Positions 54,665 through 64,000 of a DNA stretch of 64,000 nt are shown piece by piece. This DNA is from Xanthostigma xanthostigma. Taxonomy: Eukaryota; Arthropoda; Insecta; Raphidioptera; Raphidiidae. The notes below the pieces were generated by a model. It had not been told where the DNA came from and did not search any database. It saw only the letters and a program-made list of their open reading frames with translations. Where the stretch lies: NCBI GenBank assembly GCA_963575645.1, contig OY754469.1, forward strand, positions 12,108,001 through 12,172,000, read 5' to 3'. The position numbers and the translations under genes are program-made. Position 1 is the first letter of the stretch; the number at the start of each line of letters is the position of its first letter.

Positions 54665-55315
54665 CAGTGTAAACTCCATTTAGCGTCACTCGATATAACG
54701 ACAAACTCCTTAAAACGCCGAAATTACTTCACTCAAAGTTGGATTACCTTGCCGCTCATACAATGATACAATGACACACCCGCTCTAAATAACGAGAACA
54801 ATACGCCATCATTAAGCAATTATCAGTACTTGTTTGTTATTTTGTTGCTTTGTTGTCGGCATCATGCGTACCGAAGATGCCAAGAAATTCGTTCTTTTGT
54901 TTGTTGGGATTATCTTTCATATGTTTAGCTCAGCTGCATCTACAACTTTGGTACCTAAGGCGAAAACAGTTGGAAAGAACCAAAGTTTTCCCAGGTAGTG
55001 ATAACAGCGTCATCTCGCGTGCGCCAGAAAACAGTCCGTCTCTAAACACGGCAAGCATAGGAAGCTAGGTCTCCTGGTTATAGACTTCATGATTTTAAAT
55101 AATAAAGGTAATCTTTGCGCCATCGCTAATTTCAAAATTAAACTGAATAGTGTTTTGACGAATGAGTTTGATGCAAACTGGTAAAGAAGATAAAAAAAAT
55201 GTGACACAAAAATATTAATTAATCCAGTATAAAAACTCAAATCGTAACCGTTAATGAAAAAAACTTTATAAAAACATACCTTTTTCCTAAAAACGCCTCT
55301 AAATGGAAGTTACAG
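54665..55315. mobile_element. pogo-like inverted-repeat element, worn
   Basis: The left end CAGTGTAAACTCCATTTAGC (after TA), with CACTCGATATAACGAC inside, resembles pogo/Tigger termini. The right end GCCTCTAAATGGAAGTTACAG is its imperfect inverse. A 72-codon plus frame and a 76-codon minus frame inside do not look like a transposase. Confidence 0.5.
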
Positions 55316-55484
55316 TTACATAATATTCACATTTTAACGTGACAAATTACAGTATGTTAATTATGTCCACGCAAAATATATTTTTTTTAACATGTTATGT
55401 TTTTGAAACATGCGACAGTCTAAAGCAGTGCTGTTCAAACATTTTACACACAGCTCGTAATTTCTTCGCTATAGTAACACATTA

Positions 55485-55676
55485 ATAACTAGCGATCCGG
55501 TCCGGCTTAGCCCGAATTTGTAAATTGCCACCGTTTTTTCGTCGAATTACGTTGCAAAATTGGTCTCCACGAAAAACGCGTTTATTTTGAAGGTTTATTC
55601 TAAATATTGGTGAAAATATTTTTGAAATCGGATGAGTAGTTTCGGAGATTACCTTCTACATCCAAACCTACAAATT
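55485..55676 (-). mobile_element. Helitron, Lep1-like, 3' part
   Basis: Reversed, it ends GGGCTAAGCCGGACCGGATC then GCTAG followed by T. The body has ATCGGATGAGTAGTTTCGG and GGTCTCCACGAAAAACGCG, as in 19006-19245. Confidence 0.7.
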
Positions 55677-55681
55677 ATATT

Positions 55682-56215
55682 ATATATACTGGATTTTACC
55701 CGCGGCTTCACTCACGCCAAGTTTGATTTTGAAAGTTTTAATTTTAGCGTTTTGGTTTTTTAAATTATGACTAGAATTTTTTTGTTATTCAAGTGCAATA
55801 AATTTCAAAATTGATGACATTCACGTGATCAACGACCCGACAAACCTATGAAAATGACACCCATGTTGATTCTTAAACTATTTACCTCTTTTCACCCTCT
55901 AAAGGGGTTGTTTTTGAAAAAAGCACGACACACGTTTTTATTTATTTGTTGATAGGAGTAATCCTGTGCTTTTTCGAATTGATACATCTATCTTATACGA
56001 TTTTTCATGCAAATTTTGAACTCCCGTTACACCCTTTTAGGGATTGAATTTTCAAAAATCCGTTCTTGACGGATGCCTACGTTATAATAACTATCTGTGT
56101 GCCAAATTTCAGCCTAATCCGTCCAGTGGTTTGAACTGTGCATTGATAGATCAGTCAGTCAATCAGCCAGTCAATCAGTCAGTCAGTCAGTCACGGTTTC
56201 TTTTTATATATTTAG
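55682..56215 (+). repeat. Lepidopteran repeat with CAGT tail
   Basis: TTACCCGCGGCTTCACTCAC, CCCTTTTAGGGATTGAATTT, GATGCCTACGTTATAATAAC and GTGGTTTGAACTGTGCATTG, ending in an irregular TCAG/CAGT tetranucleotide run (56150-56200) and TTTATATATTTAG. This is the layout of a widespread non-LTR or SINE 3' region in moths. Confidence 0.6.
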
Positions 56216-56219
56216 GTTA

Positions 56220-56718
56220 GTTAATTATATTTTAACTACACTCTTGAAACGTGATCAGTTATTTTTGTCGCACTCACGATCTTCAAATTCACATTTTAAA
56301 TGTTTTTTAAAAATTAATATAACACACAAAAATGTTATGCAAATACCCTATAGAACGTACTTTGTGCACTGCCATTTTGAGAGTCACTGACTCAAACCCA
56401 ACCTACTGAAATGAATGTAATAATAAGTACTTGCGGTTATGAAGCAGTTTCACTTCAAAAAGCTCTGTATGTGATTTTTTTGTAAACAAATATGTTTGTA
56501 CGAAATATCCGATACGATTAAAAATTAAAATAGAACTGTGATAAAAAAAAACAATTTCGATACATTTGCTACAAAGCTTACCAACACTTAAAAAAATATT
56601 AACGATTTTCGGTTTCAAGTTTTTTAGGATTTTTCGACATTTCCAGAACTTTTATTTTCCAATCTGTTTGCTTCTACCATTATCATTAGAACATTGTTTG
56701 ATACACTTCAAATTTATT
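56220..56718. other. No recognised feature
   Basis: AT-rich. Nothing recognised. Confidence 0.4.
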
Positions 56719-56727
56719 TATGTAGTA

Positions 56728-57632
56728 CAGGGGTGTCATACTGATTTTTCTCAAGAGCCATTTATAAGATTTACGGTGTGTAAGCGGACCAGCGTTGCCA
56801 GACGTCCCGATTTTGGCGGGACGTTTCGATTTTTAAATCAAAATTAAATGTCCCGCGCGGGACTGGCTCGGTCCCGCTTTTCGGGGATAACTGTAAAAGA
56901 AGTTAAATCTTCACAGAAATATCATGAATAAGTAATTCTTATAAATAATTATTCTCTTATTGTAAGTTGCAATTTGTCACACTCACTCCACAGACTATTG
57001 TTTGAAACGCCATATTTTTCTAATGAATAAAACTTTTTTGATTTTGATTTCTGTTTTTATTTTTTTTATTCTGAAGACAAATAAGACTCAACTATTTATC
57101 GATAGGGTAAATCTGATTTAAAATATTATATTTTTATTAAAATACATTTTCTATGGCTATTTTTGCTGTGTACTGTCACGTAAACGTAATTTTAATTCAA
57201 ATAAAAAAATAAATATGTAGGTATTTAAAAACTTCTGATTATTACGCTTTTTTACTATGTCCCGCTTTCGACGAAAGAATCCCGCTGTTTTCACTCAAAG
57301 AGTTCCAAAATCCCGACTTGGCAAAAAAAAAACTGGCAACGCTGAAGCGGACTCTAAATTAAAAACTAAAACACGTACGAAATTAAAATCTTTATTTATA
57401 GTTTAAATCAATTTTCATATAAAGGTAATAAAAACGGTAAATTATCTTGAACTTGAGGATCCGGACACCTGAGTTCTCTTGTTTTTGTAAGCTTATTGAT
57501 TTCAGGTGTCATATTTGAGGTAGTTATTTCAGAATAGATTGGAATCCTCATTGGATAGATTCTGGTCGCGGGCCATATTGAGATGGCTTAAGGGCCGGAT
57601 GCGGCCCGCGGGCCGTATCTTTGACATCACTG
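56728..57632. mobile_element. hAT-type element, family 2, copy 2, holding a second hAT
   Basis: Ends CAGGGGTGTCATACTGAT and TATCTTTGACATCACTG; perfect 8-bp flanks ATGTAGTA (56720-56727, 57633-57640). Reversed relative to 32125-32434, sharing GGATGCGGCCCGCGGGCCGT and CCATTTATAAG. Another hAT sits at 56790-57344. Confidence 0.92.
56790..57344. mobile_element. hAT-type miniature element nested in another hAT
   Basis: Ends CAGCGTTGCCAGACGTCCCG and ACTGGCAACGCTG; perfect 8-bp flanks AAGCGGAC (56782-56789, 57345-57352). TCCCGC/GCGGGA motifs are repeated in both halves. No transposase. Confidence 0.94.
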
Positions 57633-57744
57633 ATGTAGTATATCAATATCTTAGCGGAGAGGGATTACAGACGCTAGACAACTGATGTTATTAGCGTCTA
57701 TTCAGAGCAGCTGATAGATATCTCCGCTACGACAGGTAAGATAA

Positions 57745-58189
57745 AGACCACTGCACACGAGACTGCTTTTGCCGCTAGATTTTGCTGCTCGGTTTAAAGC
57801 TTGCTGTGGCGCTGGGTTTCGTGATGGCTTTTATGTGTTCGCTTCACACGATGCGTGTATTGAAGCTTGCTTTGTAGATGGGTTTGGGGCGCGCGCAGTG
57901 ACGGTTCGAATGTTAGCCAAAGTGAACGTTCATTGTCTCCGAATAGAACACGCACTATAACGCCACGTTTGTTTGCGGGCGTATGCCCATGTCGGTCACG
58001 TGACAAGATACTGTTTTCTGATTGGTTCTCGCTCAAAACAAGCACGAAAAATAACCCCGCTTTTAATTTTCAAATCCATTTTGTAACCACGCACGCGAGT
58101 CCGCAGTGATGTCATTCACATCTTCGCAGCCAGCGCGCAAGCCAGCACAAGTGATTTCAGCGGCAAAATAACCTTCTAGTGCAGTGGCC
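57745..58189 (-). mobile_element. TTAA MITE family, copy 8 of 8
   Basis: The left end GACCACTGCACACGAGACTG follows a worn TAAA; the right end TAGTGCAGTGGCC is followed by TTAA (58190-58193). Uninterrupted, and so the best empty-site reference for copy 5. Family modules in reverse: TTCACACGATGCGTG, GCGCGCGCAGTGACGG, ATTGTCTCCGAATAGAACAC. Confidence 0.85.
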
Positions 58190-58194
58190 TTAAG

Positions 58195-58465
58195 GTCTTT
58201 CAGTCAAAAAGTGAACAATTAGAAAAGAGTCAGTTATATAAATAGACAAATTTAATATAAAGCTTTGATGAAACAAAAGATATTAAAATGGTGATGGATG
58301 ATATTACAAGGTCATAACATGAAACTACACGTCCGCAAAAGGGTTGTTTCAACCATTTGTTTTAACGAATCTGACGTTGATACGAGTTTGAATACTTTAG
58401 CAGGTTGGTGTTTCAAGAAATCGCTTTATTTTTTTTTTTAAATAAAATTATCAAATTACTGACAT
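58195..58465. other. No recognised feature
   Basis: AT-rich. Nothing recognised. Confidence 0.35.
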
Positions 58466-58469
58466 ATCA

Positions 58470-58605
58470 CATGAGTGAAAAACGTCTTTCTCTAATAGAG
58501 GTTTCTGTTTCTCACTTATTATAAAGAGTTCAAAAGACTGTGCCTGGCAATTACTCTCACTTAGAGAGTTTTCTCGCTTACCCAGTTCTCACTCAGGTTT
58601 GATTG
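58470..58605 (-). mobile_element. pogo-like terminal repeat, right-facing end
   Basis: Reversed, it reads CAATCAAACCTGAGTGAGAA...CTGGGTAAGCGAG with TA outside (58606-58607), and is co-linear with 50041-50189 for about 140 bp. Confidence 0.6.
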
Positions 58606-59177
58606 TATTTTTTTTATTATGATGTGATAACCAGTTATTTTATAGGAGGTATGTACAAAAACTGTACTAGGTATGTTCTCTCGATTGTAATGTTTTTTAT
58701 GACTCGTGTGCCTGCTAAAAGTTGCTGATCGCTTGTTATTAACACAATGTTCCAACTCGTCAAAAATAGTGCACTACAAACGAGATACACAAACAACTAT
58801 TTCGTTAACCAAGCGAGGATCCAGTACGATAACTCGATGTGCTCTGCAAATTTTTACATTTTTTTTGTCATAGAAAACGCTAAATTTTAACGTTCCAAAA
58901 AAAAATAATTGCGGATTATTCACAAACTTCCTCAAAAATACGTAAAAACTTTTCGTTTTTTTAATCTAACCAATCAGAAATCACATATACATGTCATAAC
59001 AACTGGTGTAGAATTACTGTATTACTATCTCACTTTGTATACCAAACTCCGTAATTGTTTTTTAAAGAACTCAAAGGCCCTCCCCTTTTCACTGCGCAAA
59101 AAACGCCATCGCATCGACACGACTCCGTTATTGTTTTTTAAAGAACTCCTCCAAACGCCTTCCCCTTTTCACTGCGC

Positions 59178-60359
59178 CAGGGCCCTCGCGCCCTATAGTG
59201 CAATGTGTGCGACGCACGCGGGCGGCACATTCAAGGGGCGGCAAATGGCCTAGTTGTGTTATGTTTTTTGTACTGTATAGAAAAAATATATAACTGATAT
59301 TATATCAATTTTATTTGCATACTCAAGCCTGCGTGAAAACTCTTACGAGTAGTTATTAATTTTTTAATGAAATTCGAATTCGAAATATTTCGCGCGCAGT
59401 TTTCGATTCGATAGTTAGTTCACATCAGCGCGTAGACAGGGCGCCCCTATCGGGAGACTCCCGCGTATGTTTATATCTTGAATTTTCCTGTCGATTCCTG
59501 CAAGAGTGCGAGTGAAGTAAAGTATTTTTCAATAAACAAATACTTTTTACTAATTGATAAACTAATGATTATTTTGACTTAATGAATTCTCTCAGCTCAG
59601 CGGTGAAACTAAATTTTTCTCTCATTCATAAGTACGACAGGAGAAGAACGCTGTGAAAAATCGCACGGAGTAAACTGTTTTTGTAGAAAACAGTTTACTC
59701 CGCGGAGTGATTTTTTTAACGTGAAGAGAGAATTTTTGAAGTTCACTCTGTAGGGAATGAATTTTCAAAATTCACTGTTTAATGTGTTTCATTTTAATTG
59801 AATATATTTCAGAATCAAATTTAGCTCCATGTTTCAATGATTGTGTTTCGTTTTTGTGCTCGACTTTTTATAAAATCATTTTTGCTTAAAAATGATTTCA
59901 TCCCGCTTTTGTCCTGATTAAAAATTTGATTCGTTTTTACTTTTAGCCTATCATTTGTAAAGTATCTTTCACTGTTACATTTTTCACATTTTTATTTGTT
60001 TTCACAAATTAATTCTCTTATTAGTATTTTTACCTGTCCAAATCGTTTTGTAATGACGATGTGAAGTGAAGCATTGTTCCATTTCAGGAAAGTAATAAAA
60101 GAAAAAAACCTTCGGGTGCACAATTTCGGCAGTTTAAGAAAATTAGGCAAGAAGAAAAAAACAAAATGTCTGATTCTATGAAGAAGTATTTGCAAAAAGA
60201 CAACGAAACAAAGTTTCTATTAAGCACTTACAGTATTAGTTATTTAAGATTTTTAACGTTTTTCAATTTGACATATTATCGTCTAGTGAGTTTATCCACA
60301 ATAAGGGGCGTCAATTATGAATCCGCACGCGGGCGGCGTGAGGCCTTACGAGGGCCCTG
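59178..60359 (+). mobile_element. hAT element, internally deleted, keeps a transposase exon
   Basis: Terminal inverted repeats CAGGGCCCTCG and CGAGGGCCCTG, with perfect 8-bp flanks CACTGCGC (59170-59177, 60360-60367). Subterminal CGCACGCGGGCGGC occurs near both ends. At 1,182 bp it is too short for a full hAT transposase gene (usually 2-4 kb) but longer than the other hAT copies here. It retains the coding remnant at 60087-60215. Confidence 0.94.
60087..60215 (+). pseudogene. hAT transposase N-terminal exon remnant
   Basis: After a 3' splice-site-like TTCCATTTCAG the frame reads ESNKRKKPSGAQFRQFKKIR then QEEKNKMSDSMKKYLQKDNE and TK. A lysine-rich start with (K)PSGAQFRKxRxxxE, followed by a hydrophobic-spaced KKYLQK helix, is the typical N-terminus of ZMYM-type (TTF-domain) hAT transposases. 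The zinc-finger, catalytic and dimerisation domains are absent: sequence after about 60215 is AT-rich and leads into the right terminus. The frame stays open past the element end only by chance. The remnant points to the autonomous parent family. Confidence 0.7.
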
Positions 60360-60550
60360 CACTGCGCAAAAAAAAAACGCCATCGCATCGACTCGACCCC
60401 ATAGTTGTTTTTTAAAGAACTTCCCCCAGACGCCATCCCCTTTTCACTGCGCAAAAAAAACGCAATCGCATCGACACGACTTCGTAATTGTTTTTTAAAG
60501 AGCTCTATCCAAACGCCTTCCTTTTTTCACTGCACAAAAAAAATATTTTT

Positions 60551-61195
60551 AAAAACGGCTAGTAATTTTATTTATATGTTATTTAAAATAATAATTGTGT
60601 ATTTCCAATGGACATTTTGAACATCGAGCTTTCTTACTCTAGCCACCAAGCGCGATATATAATTAATCATTGAGCCCTGATTATTTTTAACCGTATGCCT
60701 TTTTGCTCTCAAAATTCAGGAGACAGGAAATTGCCATCCATTTTCACATGAGACGTTCAGCACTGTATAATGAACCGCCAACCACATAAAATTATTTAAT
60801 TATTTATACTACACGGGTGAAATACCTGATATGGCACCACTCGTTTTTCTGTGTCGTTTGTTTCTAGTGTATGTTTGTTTAGAAACTTGGTAGTTGTAGT
60901 CGTTGGAAAAGTAAAGACGGCAGAGCTTGCTAATTATCTATTTTAACAGACCGTAATCATTCGACTGCCGGCGGGTTAATTGAATGACGACTAAATATGA
61001 CGACGCCGCAGCGCGGAGAGACAGAAAGAGAAGAGAGAAAACTATTAGCAGCCGCAATTACAACCGGTTATGATTAAACTCTATCGTCGTCACCTTTACA
61101 TAATAACCTACGTATTATGAATAACAACTTTATGATATATGGGGGAAACTTGTCATAACTGTTGCATCGTCGTTCTTCGGGTGTTTACGGACAGA
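60551..61195. other. No recognised feature
   Basis: Includes a purine-rich stretch at about 61010-61045. Nothing recognised. Confidence 0.4.
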
Positions 61196-61202
61196 AATCT
61201 GG

Positions 61203-61767
61203 GTCCAGTTCGACAACTCGATGTGCCCAAATTTTGACTTTATTTTTAAGTCAGACAAAACGCTAAATTATGCCATCAAAAAAAAAAAAACATCGCGGAT
61301 TATTCACAAATTTCCTTAAAAATACGTAAAAACTTTTCGTCTTTTACTGACCAATCAGAAATCACATTTACACGTCGTATCGACTGGTATAGAATTACTG
61401 TATTACTATCTCACTTTGTATAGATACACGACCCCGTAATTGTTTTTTAAAGAGCTCCTCCTAAACGCCATCCCCTTGTAACTGCGCAAAAAAATGCCAT
61501 CGCATCGGCACGACCCCGCAATTGTTTTTCTTGTTTTTTAAAGAACTCCGCCCAAACGACCTTCTCCTTTTCACTGCGCAAAAAAACGCCAACGCATCGA
61601 CACGACCCCGCAATTGTTTTTTTTTTTTGTTTTTTAAAGAACTCACCCCAAACGACCCTCTCCTTTTCACTGTGCAAAAAAACGCCAACGCATCGACACG
61701 ACCCCGTAATTATTTTTTAAAAAAACTCCTCCCAAACGACTTTTCCTTTACACTGCGCAAAAAAAAA
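61203..61767 (+). repeat. ~560-bp repeat with four internal units, copy 2
   Basis: Head 61203-61429 is co-linear with copy 1. Four units start near 61430, 61512, 61603 and 61700 (82, 91, 97 and ~68 bp), the length varying through a T-run. Total length is close to copy 1 without its hAT, so the four-unit structure looks like a fixed property of the element. Confidence 0.8.
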
Positions 61768-62045
61768 TAATTTATAAAAAATAAATTTTTCGCTTCCATA
61801 AAAAATCGAGTAGTTATATGAAGCGTATGTCAGTCGGTGCCAAACGTATTTTGTAGTCCAAAAGTTTGTTGTCAAAAATTGCAAGATTTGTGTAAAGACT
61901 GATAATTTGAGATTAGTCAGTATTTAGGGTGTAAATAAATATACTAGTTAGTCAGTCAGCAGTCGAGACATGTGGCGTTCAAATATTATGTAAGAAAATA
62001 TAGAAATTGGTAAAAGCTGAAATTTGACACTGTGTTAATTTATTA
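61768..62045. other. No recognised feature
   Basis: AT-rich. Nothing recognised. Confidence 0.35.
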
Positions 62046-62048
62046 AAT

Positions 62049-62240
62049 AGTAGCTGTAACCCGCGACTTCATCCGCATGGATTTTAATTCTTTTGTGCGG
62101 AACCCTATAATTCTTTTTCTAAAATAAAAGTAGCCTAAGTTATTCCTTATAACATATCAACTATCTGCCAGTGAAAGTCCCGTCAAAATCGGTCCAGTCG
62201 TTTCGGAGATTAACCGGAACAAACAGACAGACTAAAATTT
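62049..62240 (+). repeat. Widespread insect repeat, LINE-tail type
   Basis: AACCCGCGACTTCATCCGCA, AAAGTAGCCTAAGTTATTCC, CTGCCAGTGAAAGTCCC and CGGTCCAGTCGTTTCGGAGA, ending ACAAACAGACAGACTAAAAT. A well-known arrangement in insect genomes, probably a non-LTR or SINE 3' region. Confidence 0.6.
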
Positions 62241-62261
62241 TAAAAATTGTTTTTTCGTTGT

Positions 62262-62994
62262 AAGTACCGTATATACGGTACAGGTCAGTTCGACGCCAAC
62301 GTTTCGACGCCAACGGTTCGACGCCAACGTTTCGACGCCAACGTTTCGACGCGTGGTCAGTTCGACGCGAGGTCGTTTCGACGCGGGGTCAGTTCGACGC
62401 CATACTTTTTTCGTATTTTTTTTATTTTTAGAATAACTTTGCATCATCATTCAAATAAATGCGATATGCTTGATATAATATAATATATATTTTATATGTT
62501 ATATACATATGAAGCGTGATTCAAATAAATAAGTAATATGACTGATATAATAGATATTATATTATAATAAATGTTAATGTGAAACCCAAAAAGCTATAAC
62601 AAAGAATTCAACAGGAATTACTTCGTTGATAAGAAAAACCTGTCGTTGTACTTTACTATTAAAATTTTCCGTTGAACTTTACGTGGAACGATTCACAACA
62701 ATTTGTTGTCATGTCCATACTGGCAGTAAAGTCTGCCCAAATGTGCGGTGGAAAAGTTGCATTTTCGTCAATATAAGTATAGATATAAAATATATGTTAT
62801 ATTATTATATCAGGCATATCGCATTTATTTGAATGATGATACAAAGTTATTCTAAAAATAAAAAAAAGCACGAAAAAAGAGTATGGCGTCGAACTGACCC
62901 CGCGTCGAAACGTACGGCGTCGAACTGACCACGCGTCGAAACGTTGGCGTCGAACCGTTGGCGTCGAAACGACCTGCTTCGCCGTATATATACT
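62262..62994. mobile_element. Foldback element with CpG-rich minisatellite arms
   Basis: Arms about 62262-62500 and 62770-62994 are inverted copies. The outer part of each arm is a minisatellite of GTTTCGACGCCAAC-type units (about 14-18 bp, seven or more per arm); the inner part is unique (AGAATAACTTTGCATCATC, ATTCAAATAAATGCGATATG). Long arms with internal tandem repeats are typical of foldback and some MULE elements. The centre (62590-62760) carries broken frames such as FNRNYFVDKKNLSLYF and VERFTTICCHVHTG, faintly like a FLYWCH zinc finger; I would not rely on that. Confidence 0.75.
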
Positions 62995-63650
62995 TTCATA
63001 TGCATTTAGTAAAAAGCTGTCATTTTGACATCACAAATAGACACTTCAATTTTATTTATATGTAGGTATAGATAATTTCTGAAATATATATTTTGAAGAA
63101 ACTGACCTAATATATAGGTACTTAGATTTAGACATTCGCGAATCAATTCTACCCTACTTTTAGAATTTACGATTTTTTTCGCATTTTGATAAGCGCTGCA
63201 ATGAAATATTGAAAGTATTTTGAGAATGATATAATTTACAAAATGTGGCCATTTGCAATAATTAAAGAAATTCAAAGTTGGTCAAAGAGCGCAAGTATGC
63301 AGATGAAATATTTAAGAGAAATAAATTAATTTCACGACTAAAGAAAATATACATAAGAAGAAAAAGTTCCAAGTGTTGGAGAGATACAAAGCAGAACTCC
63401 TTTCTAATTACAACATACTATAGTGTTAGAATTGAGTGTTTCAGTGCAGAAAAGTTAAATACTTTAGATTTTCATCTCTACAATTTCGCCATCTGCATAC
63501 GGTCTTCTTGAGTTGGTTCAGAACTATATAGGTCCTACAGTTACGAAAACAGAACTTGTAACACCACGTCATAAAAAGCCACGCCGCCACTGGTGTGCTC
63601 TGGTGGTCATGTAGAGAAACAGAGGCAAGATGGCAGCGGAGCGTATGAAC
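62995..63650. other. No recognised feature
   Basis: A minus frame of 89 codons (63006-63275) and a plus frame of 77 codons (63278-63511) have no recognisable motif. AT-rich. Confidence 0.4.
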
Positions 63651-63654
63651 TAGG

Positions 63655-63825
63655 AAGTATTGTTCATGTTAGAAAACTTCAATTAATAAATGTATTGAAT
63701 TAAATAATGTTCATGTCACAAAATTACGTTAATAAATGTGTTGAATTAAATAATATTCATGTTACAAACTTACGTTAATAAATATGTTAAATAAAATAAT
63801 AATAATTGTTACAAACTGAGAATTC
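63655..63825 (+). repeat. Short tandem array, ~57-bp unit, three units
   Basis: Each unit has GTTCATGT(T/C)A, ACTTACGTTAATAAAT or a variant, and GTTGAATTAAATAAT. Units start near 63661, 63707 and 63755. Confidence 0.7.
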
Positions 63826-64000
63826 ATCAATGAGCCATATAAAACTCGGGCTGCAGTATCAGAGCCCTGCCGATAATATAGTGTACTTGCTATTACCGAC
63901 AGTGTGGCTTTATTATGTGAACTAGACTTCTTTAGGCCAAAATAAAAAAGTAACCCCTTAATACACCCCTTAAAATAATACTTTTTTTCATAATTGCTAC
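63826..64000. other. No recognised feature
   Basis: Nothing recognised up to the window end. Confidence 0.35.

Larger units (their letters stand above)
58819..60545 (+). repeat. ~560-bp repeat with four internal units, copy 1, split by hAT
   Basis: Head 58819-59046 (ACGATAACTCGATGTGC, GCGGATTATTCACAAACTTC, CCAATCAGAAATCACAT, TACTATCTCACTTTGTATA). It is followed by units of ~75-83 bp, each holding GTAATTGTTTTTTAAAG, CACTGCGCAAAAAA and CGCATCGACACGAC. Units lie at 59047-59177 and 60360-60545, four in all once the hAT at 59178-60359 is set aside. Copy 2 is at 61203-61767 in the same orientation. The unit-derived frames (up to 114 codons) are not genes. Confidence 0.8.

Noticed and set aside
54850-55068. 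72-codon frame as a transposase or host peptide
   Set aside because: It lies inside a worn pogo-like element, but the peptide has no helix-turn-helix or DDE motif.
50041-58605. A single 8.6-kb autonomous pogo element
   Set aside because: No transposase and no shared interior; many unrelated transposons lie between. Kept only as a low-weight observation.
59047-60545. Regularly spaced repeat array as a CRISPR or regulatory array
   Set aside because: Head-to-tail units without spacers; the apparent gap is a hAT insertion with a clear duplication.
61447-61770. Frames of 75-82 codons on both strands with repeating peptides
   Set aside because: They are direct translations of the four-unit array; no signal peptide, domain or start context.
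62280-62400. CRISPR-like array
   Set aside because: Units are contiguous minisatellite repeats without unique spacers, in an animal genome, and form the arm of a foldback element.

Overview
This window is AT-rich, repeat-dense animal DNA, most likely from a moth or butterfly. The Lepidoptera call rests on many short Helitron-type copies (5' end TCTATACTAATATT, 3' end CTAG followed by T, hairpin-rich GGCGAAGCC tails), which are characteristic of lepidopteran genomes, together with dense hAT, TTAA-flanked, PIF/Harbinger and mariner miniature elements. I found no host protein-coding gene and no intact tRNA, rRNA or other RNA gene. The open reading frames over 60 codons are short, and almost all are chance frames or lie in repeats. 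Recognisable coding remnants all belong to transposable elements.

Layout. 1-9.4 kb: a four-copy unclassified repeat (copy 1), a hAT miniature element, a 300-bp hairpin, Helitron tails, a TTAA element, the first copy of a large TTAA family, and a minus-strand LINE remnant split by a hAT insertion. 9.4-20 kb: nested Helitron tails, a PIF/Harbinger miniature element, several long palindromes (three with a hammerhead-ribozyme-like core) and a LINE reverse-transcriptase C-terminus on the minus strand. 20-31 kb: an inverted-repeat family with 3-bp target duplications, a tRNA-derived SINE, a mariner deletion derivative, two adjacent TTAA-family copies, further Helitron-like repeats and a second tRNA-like SINE head. 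31-42 kb: hAT elements with perfect 8-bp duplications, a pogo-like inverted-repeat element holding a LINE fragment, a near-palindromic mariner-type element, a three-deep nest of DNA transposons, and another adjacent pair of TTAA-family copies, one holding a probable solo LTR. 42-50 kb: more hAT elements and a TA-flanked element containing a decayed Harbinger transposase. 50-64 kb: pogo-like ends, a hAT inside a hAT, two copies of an unusual ~560-bp repeat with four internal units (one split by a hAT that keeps a transposase N-terminal exon), and a foldback element with CpG-rich minisatellites.

The elements do not form a pathway; the value of the window is its insertion history. Thirteen hAT-type insertions have 8-bp target duplications (eight perfect, five with one mismatch), and sibling copies of the TTAA family serve as empty-site references that date several insertions relative to each other. 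All boundaries were read by eye from inverted repeats, duplications and comparison of copies inside the window; no database was searched, so family names beyond superfamily are tentative.
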